From Fictibacillus halophilus (GTDB lineage: Bacteria > Bacillota > Bacilli > Bacillales > Fictibacillaceae): 64,000 nucleotides of DNA. Position 1 is the first letter of the stretch. Each line of letters opens with the position of its first letter. A program made the translations under genes and the position numbers. A model generated the notes under the pieces. The model saw only the letters and a program-made list of their open reading frames with translations. It was not told where the DNA came from and did no database searches. Of this stretch, positions 26,028 to 35,648 are shown one piece after another. Location of the stretch: contig NZ_JAEACF010000001.1 in NCBI RefSeq assembly GCF_016401385.1, positions 248,001-312,000 on the forward strand, written 5' to 3'.

Positions 26028-29000
26028 ATGAGTAAAAAACGAAGAAAAGTACGATGGCTATCCGTATTTTTAGCTTTTTTAATGATTGTTCCAATGATGT
26101 TCCCATCTCAATCGAATGCTGCAACTACTAAAGGTAAGGCTTCTACTTCAGCTAAAGAGGCAGCATTAGACGGTAAGACGAGCAAGGTTGCAAAGAAACT
26201 GAACGAGCAATTCAGCAAGAAGGATAAAGTTACATTCCTCATTAAGTTCAAAGAACAAGTAGATACGGCTGCAGTGGCAAAAAAAGCTGCTAAAGAAGCT
26301 AAATCTCAAAAACTTTCTTCTAATCAAACAAAATTAATGAAACGTTCTACGATCGTTTCCACACTTCGCGCCAATGCGCTTGAAACTCAACAGCACACGA
26401 AACAATACTTAGAAAAACAAGAAAAAGCAGGTAAAGCTGAAAAAATCCAATCTTTCTATGTTGTTAACGGTATGGCCGTAACGGCTACAAAAGAAGTAAT
26501 GGAAGAGATTGCAGCTTTCCCAGAAGTTGAAAAAGTACTTCCGAATGAAACAAGACAGCTTATTCAACCCGTAAGTTCTGTAAAGCTGCCAGAAAATCAA
26601 CTTCCCAAATCATCTCTACAGGTTCAACCGAAAAACGATACTTCTTCTATTGAATGGAATATCGAACGTGTAGGTGCTCCTGAGGTTTGGGGAATGGGTA
26701 TTGATGGAGCTGGTACAGTTGTTGCCAATATCGATACAGGTGTTCAATGGAACCACCCCGCACTAAAAGAAAAGTATCGCGGATACAATCCTCAAAATCC
26801 AGATGCAGCAGATCACCAGTTCAGCTGGTTCGATCCTGTTGGTAATCAAGCTACTCCATATGATGATGATGGACATGGTACACATACGATGGGAACAATG
26901 GTAGGTGCTGAACCGAACGGAGGCAATCAGATCGGTGTTGCTCCAGGAGCAAAATGGATTGCTGTAAAAGCATTTTCTGCTTCAGGTGGATCAGATGTTG
27001 ATCTTCTTGAAGCCGGTGAGTGGATCTTAGCGCCAAAAGATGCAGAAGGTAATCCGCACCCTGAAAAAGCGCCAGATGTTGTAAACAACTCATGGGGTGG
27101 CGGAGCAGGACTTGATGAATGGTACAGAGAGATGGTTCAAGCTTGGCGATCTGCTGAGATTTTCCCGGAATTCTCTGCAGGTAACACGACGATCTTTAAC
27201 CCAGGTGGGCCTGGATCAGTTGCAACTCCAGCAAACTATCCAGAATCTTTTGCAACAGGTGCAACAGATATCAATAACACTTTAGCAAGTTTCTCACTTC
27301 AAGGACCTTCTCCATATGACGAGACAAAACCTGAAATCTCAGCACCGGGAGTGAATATCCGGTCAGCGGTTCCTGGAAGTGCATATGAAGGTGGTTGGAA
27401 TGGTACGTCAATGGCCGGACCACACGTTTCAGCAGTAGTTGCTTTATTGAAGCAAGCTGATTCGAGTCTGACTGTTGAAGAGCTTGAAGAGATCTTGTTG
27501 AATTCAGCCACTCCTCTTACAGATGCGACTTTCCCTGAATCTCCGAACAATGGATATGGACATGGACTTGTGAACGCATTTACAGCCGTATCCTCAGTAG
27601 TAACTGGATTAGGAAGAATTGAGGGAACTGTAACGAAACAAGGAGAGGATAGTGAAGCTCCTTCTATCACACATGAGGGACCTACTGAATCTTACAAGGA
27701 GATGCCATTAAATCTTGAAGCCGAAGTGTCAGATAACATTAGTGTCACTTCTGTTACATTAAGCTATCAGAATGAAGACGGAAGCTGGACTGACGTGGCT
27801 GCAGAACGTACAGGTGGAGATTATAAGTCAGGTACGTATAGCGCTTCTATTCCAGGATCAGCATTAACAGGTGATTCCATCGTCTATAAATGGACAGCTA
27901 TTGATTTTGGAGGAAGTTCCGTTTCAACAGATAACTACACAGTAACACTGTTACCTGGAATTTCTTCAGGATACAGTGAGGATTTTGAAGGAAATCCTAC
28001 AGGCTGGACATCTTTTGGAGCAAATAACAGCTGGGAGCATGGTGTACCGACAAGCGGACCTGGTGCAGCATTCTCTGGTGAAAAAGTATATGCTTCAAAT
28101 CTTGCTGGAAACTATGCGAACAGCTCTAACATGACACTTGTTATGCCTCCAGTGGATCTTCCTGAAGGCAACACTTACCTTCAGTTCAAACAGTGGCACG
28201 ATCTCGAACGTAACTATGATTATGGACATGTGTTTGTTTCAACGGATATGGAAAACTGGACGCAAAAGCTACGCGTTAATTCCACTTCTGGAGGATGGAT
28301 TGACGGAGAAGTCAATCTAAGTGAATACGCAGGACAACGCATTTACGTTGCGTTCAATGTAACTTCTGATGGTTCTGTCGTGAAGGCTGGATGGTATTTA
28401 GATGATGTAAAACTGCATGACCAACCGATTACACCGGCAAATAAAGCAAAACTTAGCGGATCTCCAGCGGTTGAAAAAGCACCAATGTCTCAAGCAAAAC
28501 CAAAAGTAGATCCATCAAAAATTAAGCCGATGAAACCTTCTTCTGAAAAAGAACCTGCGAAAGATGGCGATGCTGCACCACTAGCTCTTCCGATGCGTGC
28601 GGAAGTTAGTGTCCTAGAAACAGGACGTTCTGTTTATACGAATCCTCAAGATGGTTCGTATAGCTTAACGCATGCGGCAGGCACATACACTGTCCAAGCA
28701 GAGGCGTATGGTTTCCGTTCGCAAACACAATCAGTCACACTTGAAGCAGACGGAACGGCCCGTGCAAACTTTACACTAGAAGAAATTCCAAGAGGAACAG
28801 TGTCAGGTACGGTTACGAATGAAGTGACAGGAGAACCGATCGCAGGAGCTACCGTGATGCTCATGGAAGATGCTGCAATTGCACCTGTTCAAACGAATGA
28901 AGATGGTACGTATGAAATCTCTGCATATGAAGGCGAATACACGCTAAAAGTACTTGCACCTTCTTATTATGGAGAAGAAGTTTCTGTTACCGTTACTGGC

Positions 29001-30377
29001 GGCGAAACAACAGATCAAGACATCGCGTTAAAACCTTTCATCGGTTACCCAGGAGAGATTGGGTATGACGATGGTACAGCTGAAAATGCTCGTGCATGGA
29101 ACGCTGCAGGAAATGCTTGGGCAGTAAAAATGTCACTCGCAAATGGTAATGAAAAAGCAGCTGTAACAGGAGGACTGTTCCGATTCTGGGATACAGAATG
29201 GCCAGTACCGGGTGGAACAGCATTCCAAGTAGCTGTATACGATGCAAGTGGACCGGATGGGACACCAGGTAAAAAGCTCGCTGGGCCGTTTGATGCTACA
29301 GCATTACGTAATGGAGAGTGGACGCATGTTGACTTAAGTCAGCACGGCATCATGGTAGAAGGAGACTTCTATATGGTGTACATCCAAAACTTTGCGAACC
29401 CGAACACACCAGGACTGGCAACAGATGAAGATGGAGAGTGGTCCGGTCGAAGCTTTCAAAGCTTGAGTGGGGCGTGGTCTCAATCTCCAGAAGAAGAAGG
29501 TAACTATATGATCAGAGCGACTGTAAATTATGAAGTAACTGCACCATCTATTACTTCTCCAGTCGATGGGTCGTTTACAAATGAAGAAAATGTAACAGTA
29601 ACAGGTAATGCAGCTCCAACAACTACGGTCGAAATCTACAAAGATGGAGAAGAAGTAGCAACTGCCGAAACGACGGATGAAGGCACGTTCTCTGCTGAAG
29701 TTACGCTAGAAGAGGGCGCTAATACGTTGACAGCAAAAGCAGTAACAGATAGTGGTTCAACAGATGAATCAGCTCCGGTAACAGTGACACTTGATCAAAC
29801 AAAGCCAAAAGTGAGTATCACATCACCGGCTGACGGTATGAAAACAAACCGTGAATCTGTAACCGTAAAAGGTACAGTTGATGAAACCAACCTTGATTGG
29901 GTAAAAGTTAACGGACAAAAAGCGCAAGTTGACGAAGACGGCAACTATAGTCACCGCATGCTTCTAAACGAAGGAGAAAATGTGATTAAAGTGGTCGCGC
30001 TTGATAAAGCAGGAAATCGTCACTCAAAGACTGTAACCGTTTATGCAAAGTTCGAAGCTCCAGTAGTTGAGAACTTGAAACCAGACACAGACAAAGAGCT
30101 GAAGAGCGGGGAGTCTGTGAAAATTGAATTTGACAGTGAGCCAGGATTGGATGCCGTATTCGTGATCCATATGCCTCTGACAAATGCAGGAGGAGTAACG
30201 AACGCAACAGAGCTTCCGATGCGTGAAACGTCTGAGGGACATTACGAAGGCTATTACACAGCAACGACAAACGTTAAAGCACCAGGTGCTGTGGTTGAAG
30301 TGATTGCTTCGGATGATTACGGCAACAAAACAAGCGAACGAGCAACAGGCAAGCTTTACATCAACGCAAAAAAATAA
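26028..30377 (+). CDS. bpr: S8 subtilisin-family protease, bacillopeptidase F-like (1449 residues)
   Basis: A very large secreted serine protease. A basic signal peptide (MSKKRRKVRWLSVFLAF..., cleaved after SNA) is followed by an I9 propeptide (about 60-185) and the peptidase S8 domain with Asp236 (NIDTGVQW), His283 (GHGTHT) and Ser461 (GTSMAGPH). Next come an MAM/M6-like beta-sandwich (GYSEDFEGNPTGWTSFG, about 650-790), a Lys/Pro linker, carboxypeptidase-regulatory-like repeats (about 855-1005), a further beta domain, and two or three big-type beta repeats near the end (about 1170-1350). No LPxTG or S-layer anchor is seen, so it is probably free or loosely attached. Order and length match bacillopeptidase F. 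Confidence 0.92.
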   Translation: MSKKRRKVRWLSVFLAFLMIVPMMFPSQSNAATTKGKASTSAKEAALDGKTSKVAKKLNEQFSKKDKVTFLIKFKEQVDTAAVAKKAAKEAKSQKLSSNQTKLMKRSTIVSTLRANALETQQHTKQYLEKQEKAGKAEKIQSFYVVNGMAVTATKEVMEEIAAFPEVEKVLPNETRQLIQPVSSVKLPENQLPKSSLQVQPKNDTSSIEWNIERVGAPEVWGMGIDGAGTVVANIDTGVQWNHPALKEKYRGYNPQNPDAADHQFSWFDPVGNQATPYDDDGHGTHTMGTMVGAEPNGGNQIGVAPGAKWIAVKAFSASGGSDVDLLEAGEWILAPKDAEGNPHPEKAPDVVNNSWGGGAGLDEWYREMVQAWRSAEIFPEFSAGNTTIFNPGGPGSVATPANYPESFATGATDINNTLASFSLQGPSPYDETKPEISAPGVNIRSAVPGSAYEGGWNGTSMAGPHVSAVVALLKQADSSLTVEELEEILLNSATPLTDATFPESPNNGYGHGLVNAFTAVSSVVTGLGRIEGTVTKQGEDSEAPSITHEGPTESYKEMPLNLEAEVSDNISVTSVTLSYQNEDGSWTDVAAERTGGDYKSGTYSASIPGSALTGDSIVYKWTAIDFGGSSVSTDNYTVTLLPGISSGYSEDFEGNPTGWTSFGANNSWEHGVPTSGPGAAFSGEKVYASNLAGNYANSSNMTLVMPPVDLPEGNTYLQFKQWHDLERNYDYGHVFVSTDMENWTQKLRVNSTSGGWIDGEVNLSEYAGQRIYVAFNVTSDGSVVKAGWYLDDVKLHDQPITPANKAKLSGSPAVEKAPMSQAKPKVDPSKIKPMKPSSEKEPAKDGDAAPLALPMRAEVSVLETGRSVYTNPQDGSYSLTHAAGTYTVQAEAYGFRSQTQSVTLEADGTARANFTLEEIPRGTVSGTVTNEVTGEPIAGATVMLMEDAAIAPVQTNEDGTYEISAYEGEYTLKVLAPSYYGEEVSVTVTGGETTDQDIALKPFIGYPGEIGYDDGTAENARAWNAAGNAWAVKMSLANGNEKAAVTGGLFRFWDTEWPVPGGTAFQVAVYDASGPDGTPGKKLAGPFDATALRNGEWTHVDLSQHGIMVEGDFYMVYIQNFANPNTPGLATDEDGEWSGRSFQSLSGAWSQSPEEEGNYMIRATVNYEVTAPSITSPVDGSFTNEENVTVTGNAAPTTTVEIYKDGEEVATAETTDEGTFSAEVTLEEGANTLTAKAVTDSGSTDESAPVTVTLDQTKPKVSITSPADGMKTNRESVTVKGTVDETNLDWVKVNGQKAQVDEDGNYSHRMLLNEGENVIKVVALDKAGNRHSKTVTVYAKFEAPVVENLKPDTDKELKSGESVKIEFDSEPGLDAVFVIHMPLTNAGGVTNATELPMRETSEGHYEGYYTATTNVKAPGAVVEVIASDDYGNKTSERATGKLYINAKK

Positions 30378-30396
30378 AAAATAAAATTTAATTTTT

Positions 30397-30428
30397 CCGG
30401 TCTCTTTCCTTGCGAGAGGCCGGTTTTT
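30397..30428 (+). terminator. Intrinsic terminator of the protease gene
   Basis: CCGGTCTCTT (30397-30406) pairs with GAGAGGCCGG with two G-T pairs, then five T. Confidence 0.9.
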
Positions 30429-30545
30429 GCGTGGTTTTAGTACCAAGTCATATAATAAGTTCACAATTCGACAAATATAGGTGGATGCTAAATTCAAAAT
30501 GTGTGATAAGATAGGGAAGATGTGAAGTTAAAGGAGACTGATTTA

Positions 30546-31568
30546 ATGAGCGAACATTCGAAGTACGACATTCGTGAATGGAAGAAAAAATTAGCACCAT
30601 TTGAGCGCCCGCGTATATCAGCAAGTGTTTGGCAGTTAGTTAATTCAGTAGGACCATTCTTGATCTTATGGGTATTGGCTTATTTGAGTTTAAATATATC
30701 ATTTTGGTTAACGCTGCTCTGTGCAGTGCCAGCAGCCGGCTTTTTAGTTCGAACCTTTATCATTTTTCATGATTGCACACACTATTCTTTTTTCAAAAGC
30801 AGAAAAGCCAATCAGATTGTAGGGATTTTTACAGGCCTGTTTACGTTCTGTTCGTATGAACAGTGGAAGAATAGCCATGCAACACACCATGCAACGAACG
30901 GAAACCTTGAAAAACGTGGGGTTGGTGATGTATGGACAATGACGCTTCAAGAGTACGCAGAGGCTTCTTGGTTTAAGCGATTACAATACAGAACTTACAG
31001 AAATCCGATCGTGCTCTTCTTGATCGGACCACTATATATTTTCTTAATCGATTATCGATTTAATGCAAAGAATGCTTCTAAGAAAGAAAAAGTGCATGTT
31101 TGGTTAACGAATATCGCACTAGTCACAATCGTATTGGCTGTTGGATTTACGATTGGCTGGAAAGCTTTCTTATTGGTTGAACTGCCGATCTTCTACATTG
31201 CAACGTTCTCCGGAGTTTGGTTGTTCTATGTTCAGCATCAGTTTGAAGATGGTTATTTTGAACATAACGAAAAGTGGAACTATGTGGAAGCCGCTCTTAA
31301 AGGAAGCTCCTTCTATAAGTTGCCAAAAGTATTACAATGGTTTACAGGGAACATCGGATTTCACCATGTGCACCACTTGAACTCTCGTGTGCCTAACTAT
31401 CACTTGGAAAAAGCACACAAAAGTGATCCGCGACTTCAAGATGTACCAACGCTTACTCTTCTTACTAGCTTAAAATCGTTAACGTTTAAGCTATGGTGTG
31501 AGCAGTCTAAGAAGTTTATCGGAAATCGTGATATTCGTAATTTCATTCGCAAAAATAGAGCAGCATAA
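30546..31568 (+). CDS. des: Membrane fatty acid desaturase (Des type)
   Basis: A 340-residue acyl-lipid desaturase. The three His boxes that bind the di-iron centre are HDCTH (His75 on), HATHH (near 112) and HHVHH (near 273), and four to six membrane helices surround them. B. subtilis Des puts a Delta5 double bond in phospholipid acyl chains after cold shock. Start ATG 30546 lies at normal distance from AAAGGAG; the longer in-frame GTG (30522) precedes the ribosome site and is rejected. No DesK/DesR genes are adjacent, so cold regulation cannot be read here. Confidence 0.92.
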   Translation: MSEHSKYDIREWKKKLAPFERPRISASVWQLVNSVGPFLILWVLAYLSLNISFWLTLLCAVPAAGFLVRTFIIFHDCTHYSFFKSRKANQIVGIFTGLFTFCSYEQWKNSHATHHATNGNLEKRGVGDVWTMTLQEYAEASWFKRLQYRTYRNPIVLFLIGPLYIFLIDYRFNAKNASKKEKVHVWLTNIALVTIVLAVGFTIGWKAFLLVELPIFYIATFSGVWLFYVQHQFEDGYFEHNEKWNYVEAALKGSSFYKLPKVLQWFTGNIGFHHVHHLNSRVPNYHLEKAHKSDPRLQDVPTLTLLTSLKSLTFKLWCEQSKKFIGNRDIRNFIRKNRAA

Positions 31569-31578
31569 AAACATTAGA

Positions 31579-31627
31579 AGTCACTACTCGCTACGTTAAT
31601 TAAAAACGTGCGGGGAGTGGCTTTTTT
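31579..31627 (+). terminator. Intrinsic terminator of the desaturase gene
   Basis: A long, slightly imperfect hairpin from AGTCACTAC to GAGTGGCT with an inner ACGTT/AACGT stem, then six T. Confidence 0.85.
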
Positions 31628-31941
31628 GCTTGGACTGTACTCGTTAGACCTTGTTGCTCCTCGAAAGTAGTTGTCTACTGCTCCAGGTTGGTCGCTTTCT
31701 CGCCGTATACTTTGCTTAGAAGTTTCACAGGTGGTAGGCAAGCACCTTCCACTCCAATCAACCCTCAATGAAGAAATAGAAAGGAGCTTTACTTGTTACT
31801 TGGAATTCCGTTTTCGAAATTTCAACAAATCCAGGTAATTCTGAAACAACTCAGACGCGCATCTTCCTATAGGCACCTTTTGCATACATACTTTCATAGT
31901 ATACTTACACAATGACTCCACAGGAAAGAAGGAGATATAGG
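31628..31941. other. Intergenic region, no gene seen
   Basis: Between the desaturase terminator and the ParB-like gene. The segment 31680-31760 (TGGTCGCTTTCTCGCC..., GGTAGGCAAGCACCTTCC...) is GC-richer than its flanks and resembles decayed short intergenic elements also seen near 15311 and 18650. The promoter of the next gene probably lies at 31880-31910 (CATACT, TATACT). Confidence 0.3.
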
Positions 31942-32424
31942 ATGAAGTTGAATGTTCAATATATTCATCTATCTAAAATTAAGCCAGATTATACAATAAA
32001 ATTAACGGATCATGTGAAGATGCTTAAAAATAGAATGTGGGACTCTATGCATATGCTTGTAGTTAAGAGAGATAAGGAAGATGGATTCAGTATTATTAGC
32101 GGAAATGACCGTTATGAATTTTTAACAAAGCACACAAAAAATAAATATGCTCTATGTATGGTCGATGAAAATCCTAGAAAAACAGACATGAAGAATTGGT
32201 TACAGAACTTAAGAGGAGAGGGGAAGAAACAAGATAAGAAATTTATTAAGAAGATGAGTCCAGCTGCACTGTCAATTATCAAGCGTTTCGTAAAAGAGAA
32301 TCCACGTTTTCGTGAACTGCCTCTTAGTAAACAGCTAAAAGTGCTTTTACTTGCTGTTCGATACAAAAAAACAGTAATAACTTCAATGAAGTCAAAAGTA
32401 ACGGATTTATTGCATAACGACTAA
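31942..32424 (+). CDS. ParB-like nuclease-fold (sulfiredoxin-like) domain protein
   Basis: A 160-residue protein. Residues 1-75 resemble the ParB N-terminal fold: VQYIHLSKIKPDY, then a region where MLVVKRDKEDGFSIISGNDRYEFL stands in the place of the ParB xPIxVxxxxGxYxIIxGxxRYxA motif. The rest is a Lys-rich helical tail. There is no helix-turn-helix of true ParB, so plasmid partition is unlikely. ATG 31942 lies after AAGGAG; the in-frame ATG at 31912 is before the ribosome site. Function unknown. Confidence 0.6.
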   Translation: MKLNVQYIHLSKIKPDYTIKLTDHVKMLKNRMWDSMHMLVVKRDKEDGFSIISGNDRYEFLTKHTKNKYALCMVDENPRKTDMKNWLQNLRGEGKKQDKKFIKKMSPAALSIIKRFVKENPRFRELPLSKQLKVLLLAVRYKKTVITSMKSKVTDLLHND

Positions 32425-32430
32425 TATAAC

Positions 32431-32468
32431 AAACCAAGCACCTCATTTTAATCTGAGGTGCTTGGTTT
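32431..32468. terminator. Terminator between convergent genes
   Basis: A perfect 15-bp inverted repeat, AAACCAAGCACCTCA / TGAGGTGCTTGGTTT, loop of eight. It lacks long U-runs but should stop both transcripts. Confidence 0.75.
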
Positions 32469-32694
32469 AGTTCATATCCCATAAATCACTTAGTTTAGTA
32501 GTAGGATCCACTTTTTTAACCGCATATAAAATTTTTCTTATACAAATCATTCTTGGATTTTTATTTGGATTGTAGGCAAGCTCTTCTATCGTTTGTCTTT
32601 CGATACCAGACGTTCGGGTTAACCAATCAGTATCTTTATTATGTTGTTTGAGCCACATACCTAGTTTGCTGCGTTTCTGCTCCACTCTGTACAT
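32467..32694 (-). CDS. Small XRE-like helix-turn-helix regulator (75 residues)
   Basis: A phage-repressor-like protein: MYRVEQKRSKLGMWLKQHN, then the helix-turn-helix DWLTRTSGIERQTIEELAYN, and a C-terminal ILYAVKKVDPTTKLSDLWDM typical of XRE-type domains. It should bind DNA as a dimer. I use the ATG at 32694; GGGGG upstream at about 12 bases is long, and a TTG at 32700 or ATG at 32712 are alternatives. It is convergent with the ParB-like gene. Confidence 0.7.
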   Translation of the reverse strand: MYRVEQKRSKLGMWLKQHNKDTDWLTRTSGIERQTIEELAYNPNKNPRMICIRKILYAVKKVDPTTKLSDLWDMN

Positions 32695-32966
32695 ATTCAA
32701 TGATACCCCCAAACATTTTATTCACACATTTTATCTCTATAATTATGGGGTACCCGTATAGAATAACAATTAAACCTAAATACTTGCATATGAATAAGTC
32801 TTTTATACTAAAAAGACTCTCTAATCTACAGAATACGTCAAAATCAGCTCTTTTCATTGAAGGATTTGTAGGTAAATAAACCTAAAATTCTATTAAGTAT
32901 ATTTTTTGAAAATTATTTTAATTTTCGGAGGTATAACTTATAGTGGAAATAAGGTGGTGTTCAGTA

Positions 32967-33392
32967 ATGGAGGATGTCAGAGATCTGCTGCAGAATTTGA
33001 GTAGAAAATATGAGACGTTGCAAAAGAACAGCTGTCGTTTGGTAGAAGAAGATTTAACATTAGCACATAGTCATATCCTTTATGAAATCAGTAAACACTC
33101 AAAGCCTTCTATGCAGCACATTGCAGATAACGTTGGTGTAGACATTACGACATTCAGCAGGCAAGTTAAATCACTAATAAGAACAGGTCTTGTTGAAAAA
33201 AGAGTGAATCCAAATGACAAAAGAATTTCTTTCCTTCTATTAACAGAAAAAGGTGTTCATACGATATCTCACTTGAATACGATTTTAAGCACACGGCTAA
33301 ATCAAAATATTAAAGGACTCTCTGAATTTGAAAGAAACACGATCATACAAGCTTTAAAAATATTAACTAAATCATTAAGTACGACTAAATAA
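32967..33392 (+). CDS. MarR-family transcriptional regulator
   Basis: A 141-residue winged-helix protein. The recognition part is MQHIADNVGVDITTFSRQVKSLIRTGLVEKR and the wing is RVNPNDKRISFLLLTEKG, both typical of MarR. These regulators repress efflux or stress genes until a ligand or oxidant binds. ATG 32967 lies nine bases after AAGGTGG; a GTG at 32943 is a weaker option. Its targets are not evident; its own neighbours are a 40-residue gene and methyltransferases. Confidence 0.9.
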   Translation: MEDVRDLLQNLSRKYETLQKNSCRLVEEDLTLAHSHILYEISKHSKPSMQHIADNVGVDITTFSRQVKSLIRTGLVEKRVNPNDKRISFLLLTEKGVHTISHLNTILSTRLNQNIKGLSEFERNTIIQALKILTKSLSTTK

Positions 33393-33395
33393 GAA

Positions 33396-33427
33396 AGAGT
33401 ATCTGCTAAAATCAGATACTCTTGTTT
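33396..33427 (+). terminator. Intrinsic terminator of the MarR gene
   Basis: AGAGTATCTG pairs perfectly with CAGATACTCT around CTAAAAT; the downstream T-run is short. Confidence 0.8.
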
Positions 33428-33465
33428 AATAAAGAAATTATATGATGGCGATATCTTTATCTTTT

Positions 33466-33588
33466 TTAATGTTTGTCTTTCCTTGCTGAAAGAAGAAAAT
33501 GCACAAGCAGCTGTTGAAGATGCTGATCTTGTATGTTTTTCTTTGTGAAATGACGTTTCACAAGATGACGGATGATCACTTCACTCAT
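33466..33588 (-). CDS. Small basic peptide, 40 residues, unknown
   Basis: A short frame on the minus strand starting MSEVIIRHLVKRHFTKKNIQ and ending LLSARKDKH. His- and Lys-rich and helical. AAGGGAGGAA sits eight bases before ATG 33588, a very good ribosome site, and the stop TAA is at 33466. No family is recognised. The promoter is not obvious. Confidence 0.55.
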   Translation of the reverse strand: MSEVIIRHLVKRHFTKKNIQDQHLQQLLVHFLLSARKDKH

Positions 33589-33741
33589 TTTCTATTCCTC
33601 CCTTCTTAGTTTTCTCCATAATTCTCTCTCAATCGATAAATATCCTCTTAATTGTCGAAACAATAGTACAGCTTTCCTAGGAACGTATCGGATAAAGTGA
33701 AAACAGGACATTTGAAGGGGGATGACAAACTTTTTTTAATA

Positions 33742-34530
33742 CTAAACAATTTTCTTTTTGGCAAGAAATAATGCAACTGCATGTTTTTTAGAGATTACAC
33801 CTGAATTTTGTTCCAGAATCGCGTTTTTGATTGCTTCATAGAGAGCTTCTTTACGTTCAGGAGACAATATTTGGTGACCTGAATGTGTGTTCAATAGTCC
33901 TACATATTCATCGGCTGTATAGGTTTGGTTCCACGTATAAGTATGTGTACACAAATCTTGAAAGGCTCCTGACTGCAGCGTCAGTTTATTACGCTCTTCA
34001 ATAAATTCAGCTAGGGTAGGAACCTTGCTGTCTTCTAAATGTGGAGCAAAGGATTCATACGCATTTCGAATGGACTGGTAGACGGGTTCATGAGAAGGAA
34101 TGTGAACAAACCAAAAGAGCGCAAGAACGCCACTATCTTTTAACAGAGAAGCGGCTTTTTTATACCCAGTCTCATGAGGAATAAAGTGAAAAGCAGTCCC
34201 AGAATAAACAAGGTCAAATTTGACTTTTTCTTGATTATTCCATTCTTCAAAACTAGAGTTGATCACTTGAAGAGATGGATACGGTGAAAACTTTTTTCGA
34301 GTCAGCTCAGCTAAGTTTTGTCCATATTCAATACATGTAACTTTCGAGAGGCCGTGTTTTACAAAACCTTCTGTAGCTTTACCAGTCCCGCTTCCTACCT
34401 CCAAAAGAGTGTGATTTACATCAAGGTTTGCAAAACGAATAATATCTTCAAAAAGCTCCTTTGGATAAGTTGGTCGGTATTTTTCATACGAATCAGCAAC
34501 AAGGTTAAACGATTGTTTAAGCGAAGTCAT
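33742..34530 (-). CDS. Class I SAM-dependent methyltransferase
   Basis: A 262-residue methyltransferase. Motif I is LLEVGSGTGKATEG (about residues 39-52), the acidic post-I residue is in CIEYGQNL, and DLVYSGTAFHFIP is motif IV. The N-terminus FNLVADSYEKYRPTYP is common in small-molecule methyltransferases of the UbiE-like type. The substrate is unknown. ATG 34530 follows GGGAGC; the longer in-frame start would read through the terminator of the upstream gene and is rejected. Confidence 0.88.
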   Translation of the reverse strand: MTSLKQSFNLVADSYEKYRPTYPKELFEDIIRFANLDVNHTLLEVGSGTGKATEGFVKHGLSKVTCIEYGQNLAELTRKKFSPYPSLQVINSSFEEWNNQEKVKFDLVYSGTAFHFIPHETGYKKAASLLKDSGVLALFWFVHIPSHEPVYQSIRNAYESFAPHLEDSKVPTLAEFIEERNKLTLQSGAFQDLCTHTYTWNQTYTADEYVGLLNTHSGHQILSPERKEALYEAIKNAILEQNSGVISKKHAVALFLAKKKIV

Positions 34531-34593
34531 TAAAATCAGCTCCCAATAATTTAAGGAAAATGATACCAAAAGAAAGGCGGGTTGAATAGAGGA

Positions 34594-34623
34594 AGGAAAA
34601 AAGGTGCGGATCCGGCAACACCT
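34594..34623 (-). terminator. Terminator after the FkbM-type gene
   Basis: On the minus strand AGGTG (34623-34619) pairs with CACCT (34606-34602) outside a CGGATCCG palindrome, followed by six T. It begins right at the stop codon. Confidence 0.65.
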
Positions 34624-35438
34624 CAACTTTGTTTTAAATTAAAGGAAGTAGTTGTAAAAAGTAGTTCTATCGGATTATCATTCTTTAAAAGAGCTTGAAC
34701 TAATTTTGATTTTTCAATTCTCTCTGAAGATGAAAGATAAATATAATCATACATATCTAAGCTTTGAATAAGTTTTTTTACTTTTTTAAAATAGGCTTTT
34801 TGTAGTTTCTTTTCTGAAGAATTAGGACATCTCTTTTTCATCGAGCTTTTTAAAAATTCGGGATGAAGAGATAGATAAAGGGGGGGCTTGTACCGTTTTA
34901 AATATTTCCGCATAGCGGGTATGAGTAGATATTCTCCGCCTTCAATATCCATTTTGATAAGTGACAAATCCGTAATCTGATAATCAGACACCAAGTCTTT
35001 AAGGGTGCTTACGGAAACAGGTTGAAAATCATCCGACAATGATCGAACTAAACTTGAACTAGAATCACCAAATCGTGTTCTTTTATATAAGTTCATCGTT
35101 CCTGACTTAAAAGACATAGCTTTGTTTATAGTCGTGATTTTCTCTTTGAGTTCTTGATTCAACTCAATATTCGCCTTCAATGCTTCATAGGCTACTGGAT
35201 CTGGTTCAACGCCAAACGATTGTTTTGCTAGACTCGCTGCATAGAGTAGAGTTGGCCCGATCCAAGAGCCGATATCTAAATAATTTCGATCAGGATGTAA
35301 GAAATGATCCAAGACTTCAAATGTAAAGTCTTCCCAATGATTGGGAAACACAGTGTGCCAAAAGTATGCAAACTGTTTATCGTCAGACACATTAAAGGAT
35401 ACATCATTTTTTGTAACGTTCTTCAAATCATCCACCAA
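34623..35438 (-). CDS. FkbM-family methyltransferase
   Basis: A 271-residue SAM methyltransferase. Motif I NYLDIGSWIGPTLLYAA (about residues 51-67), FGVEPDPVAYE and IKMDIEGGEYLL (about 162-173) match FkbM proteins, which O-methylate sugars, polyketides or surface polymers. The start is not certain: TTG 35438 and GTG 35435 are both possible, and no strong ribosome site is visible. The 5' end could be shorter. It lies upstream of another methyltransferase gene on the same strand but a terminator separates them. Confidence 0.82.
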   Translation of the reverse strand: MVDDLKNVTKNDVSFNVSDDKQFAYFWHTVFPNHWEDFTFEVLDHFLHPDRNYLDIGSWIGPTLLYAASLAKQSFGVEPDPVAYEALKANIELNQELKEKITTINKAMSFKSGTMNLYKRTRFGDSSSSLVRSLSDDFQPVSVSTLKDLVSDYQITDLSLIKMDIEGGEYLLIPAMRKYLKRYKPPLYLSLHPEFLKSSMKKRCPNSSEKKLQKAYFKKVKKLIQSLDMYDYIYLSSSERIEKSKLVQALLKNDNPIELLFTTTSFNLKQS

Positions 35439-35648
35439 CTTCCATTTAAAAAAGCTGCCACAAGCTGTTAGAGCTTGGTCAACTATATATCATTATATGT
35501 ATACACGGTACTTAAGGAACTTCATTTGCTGTTAATCTCTCAAAATATAAAAAAATGTTTGTTTAACCCTTATTAAGATCAATACCTTGTTCTAAAATTT
35601 TTGTCCCTTTACATAACATGAGGTATTACATGAAACAGGGGGGATGAA

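Noticed and set aside
31942..32424. Plasmid or chromosome partition ParB gene
   Set aside because: Only the N-terminal fold is suggested; no helix-turn-helix, no ParA partner, no parS site seen.
34531..34626. N-terminal extension of the methyltransferase at 33742
   Set aside because: It would pass through the terminator of the FkbM-type gene; ATG 34530 has GGGAGC upstream and matches the family start.
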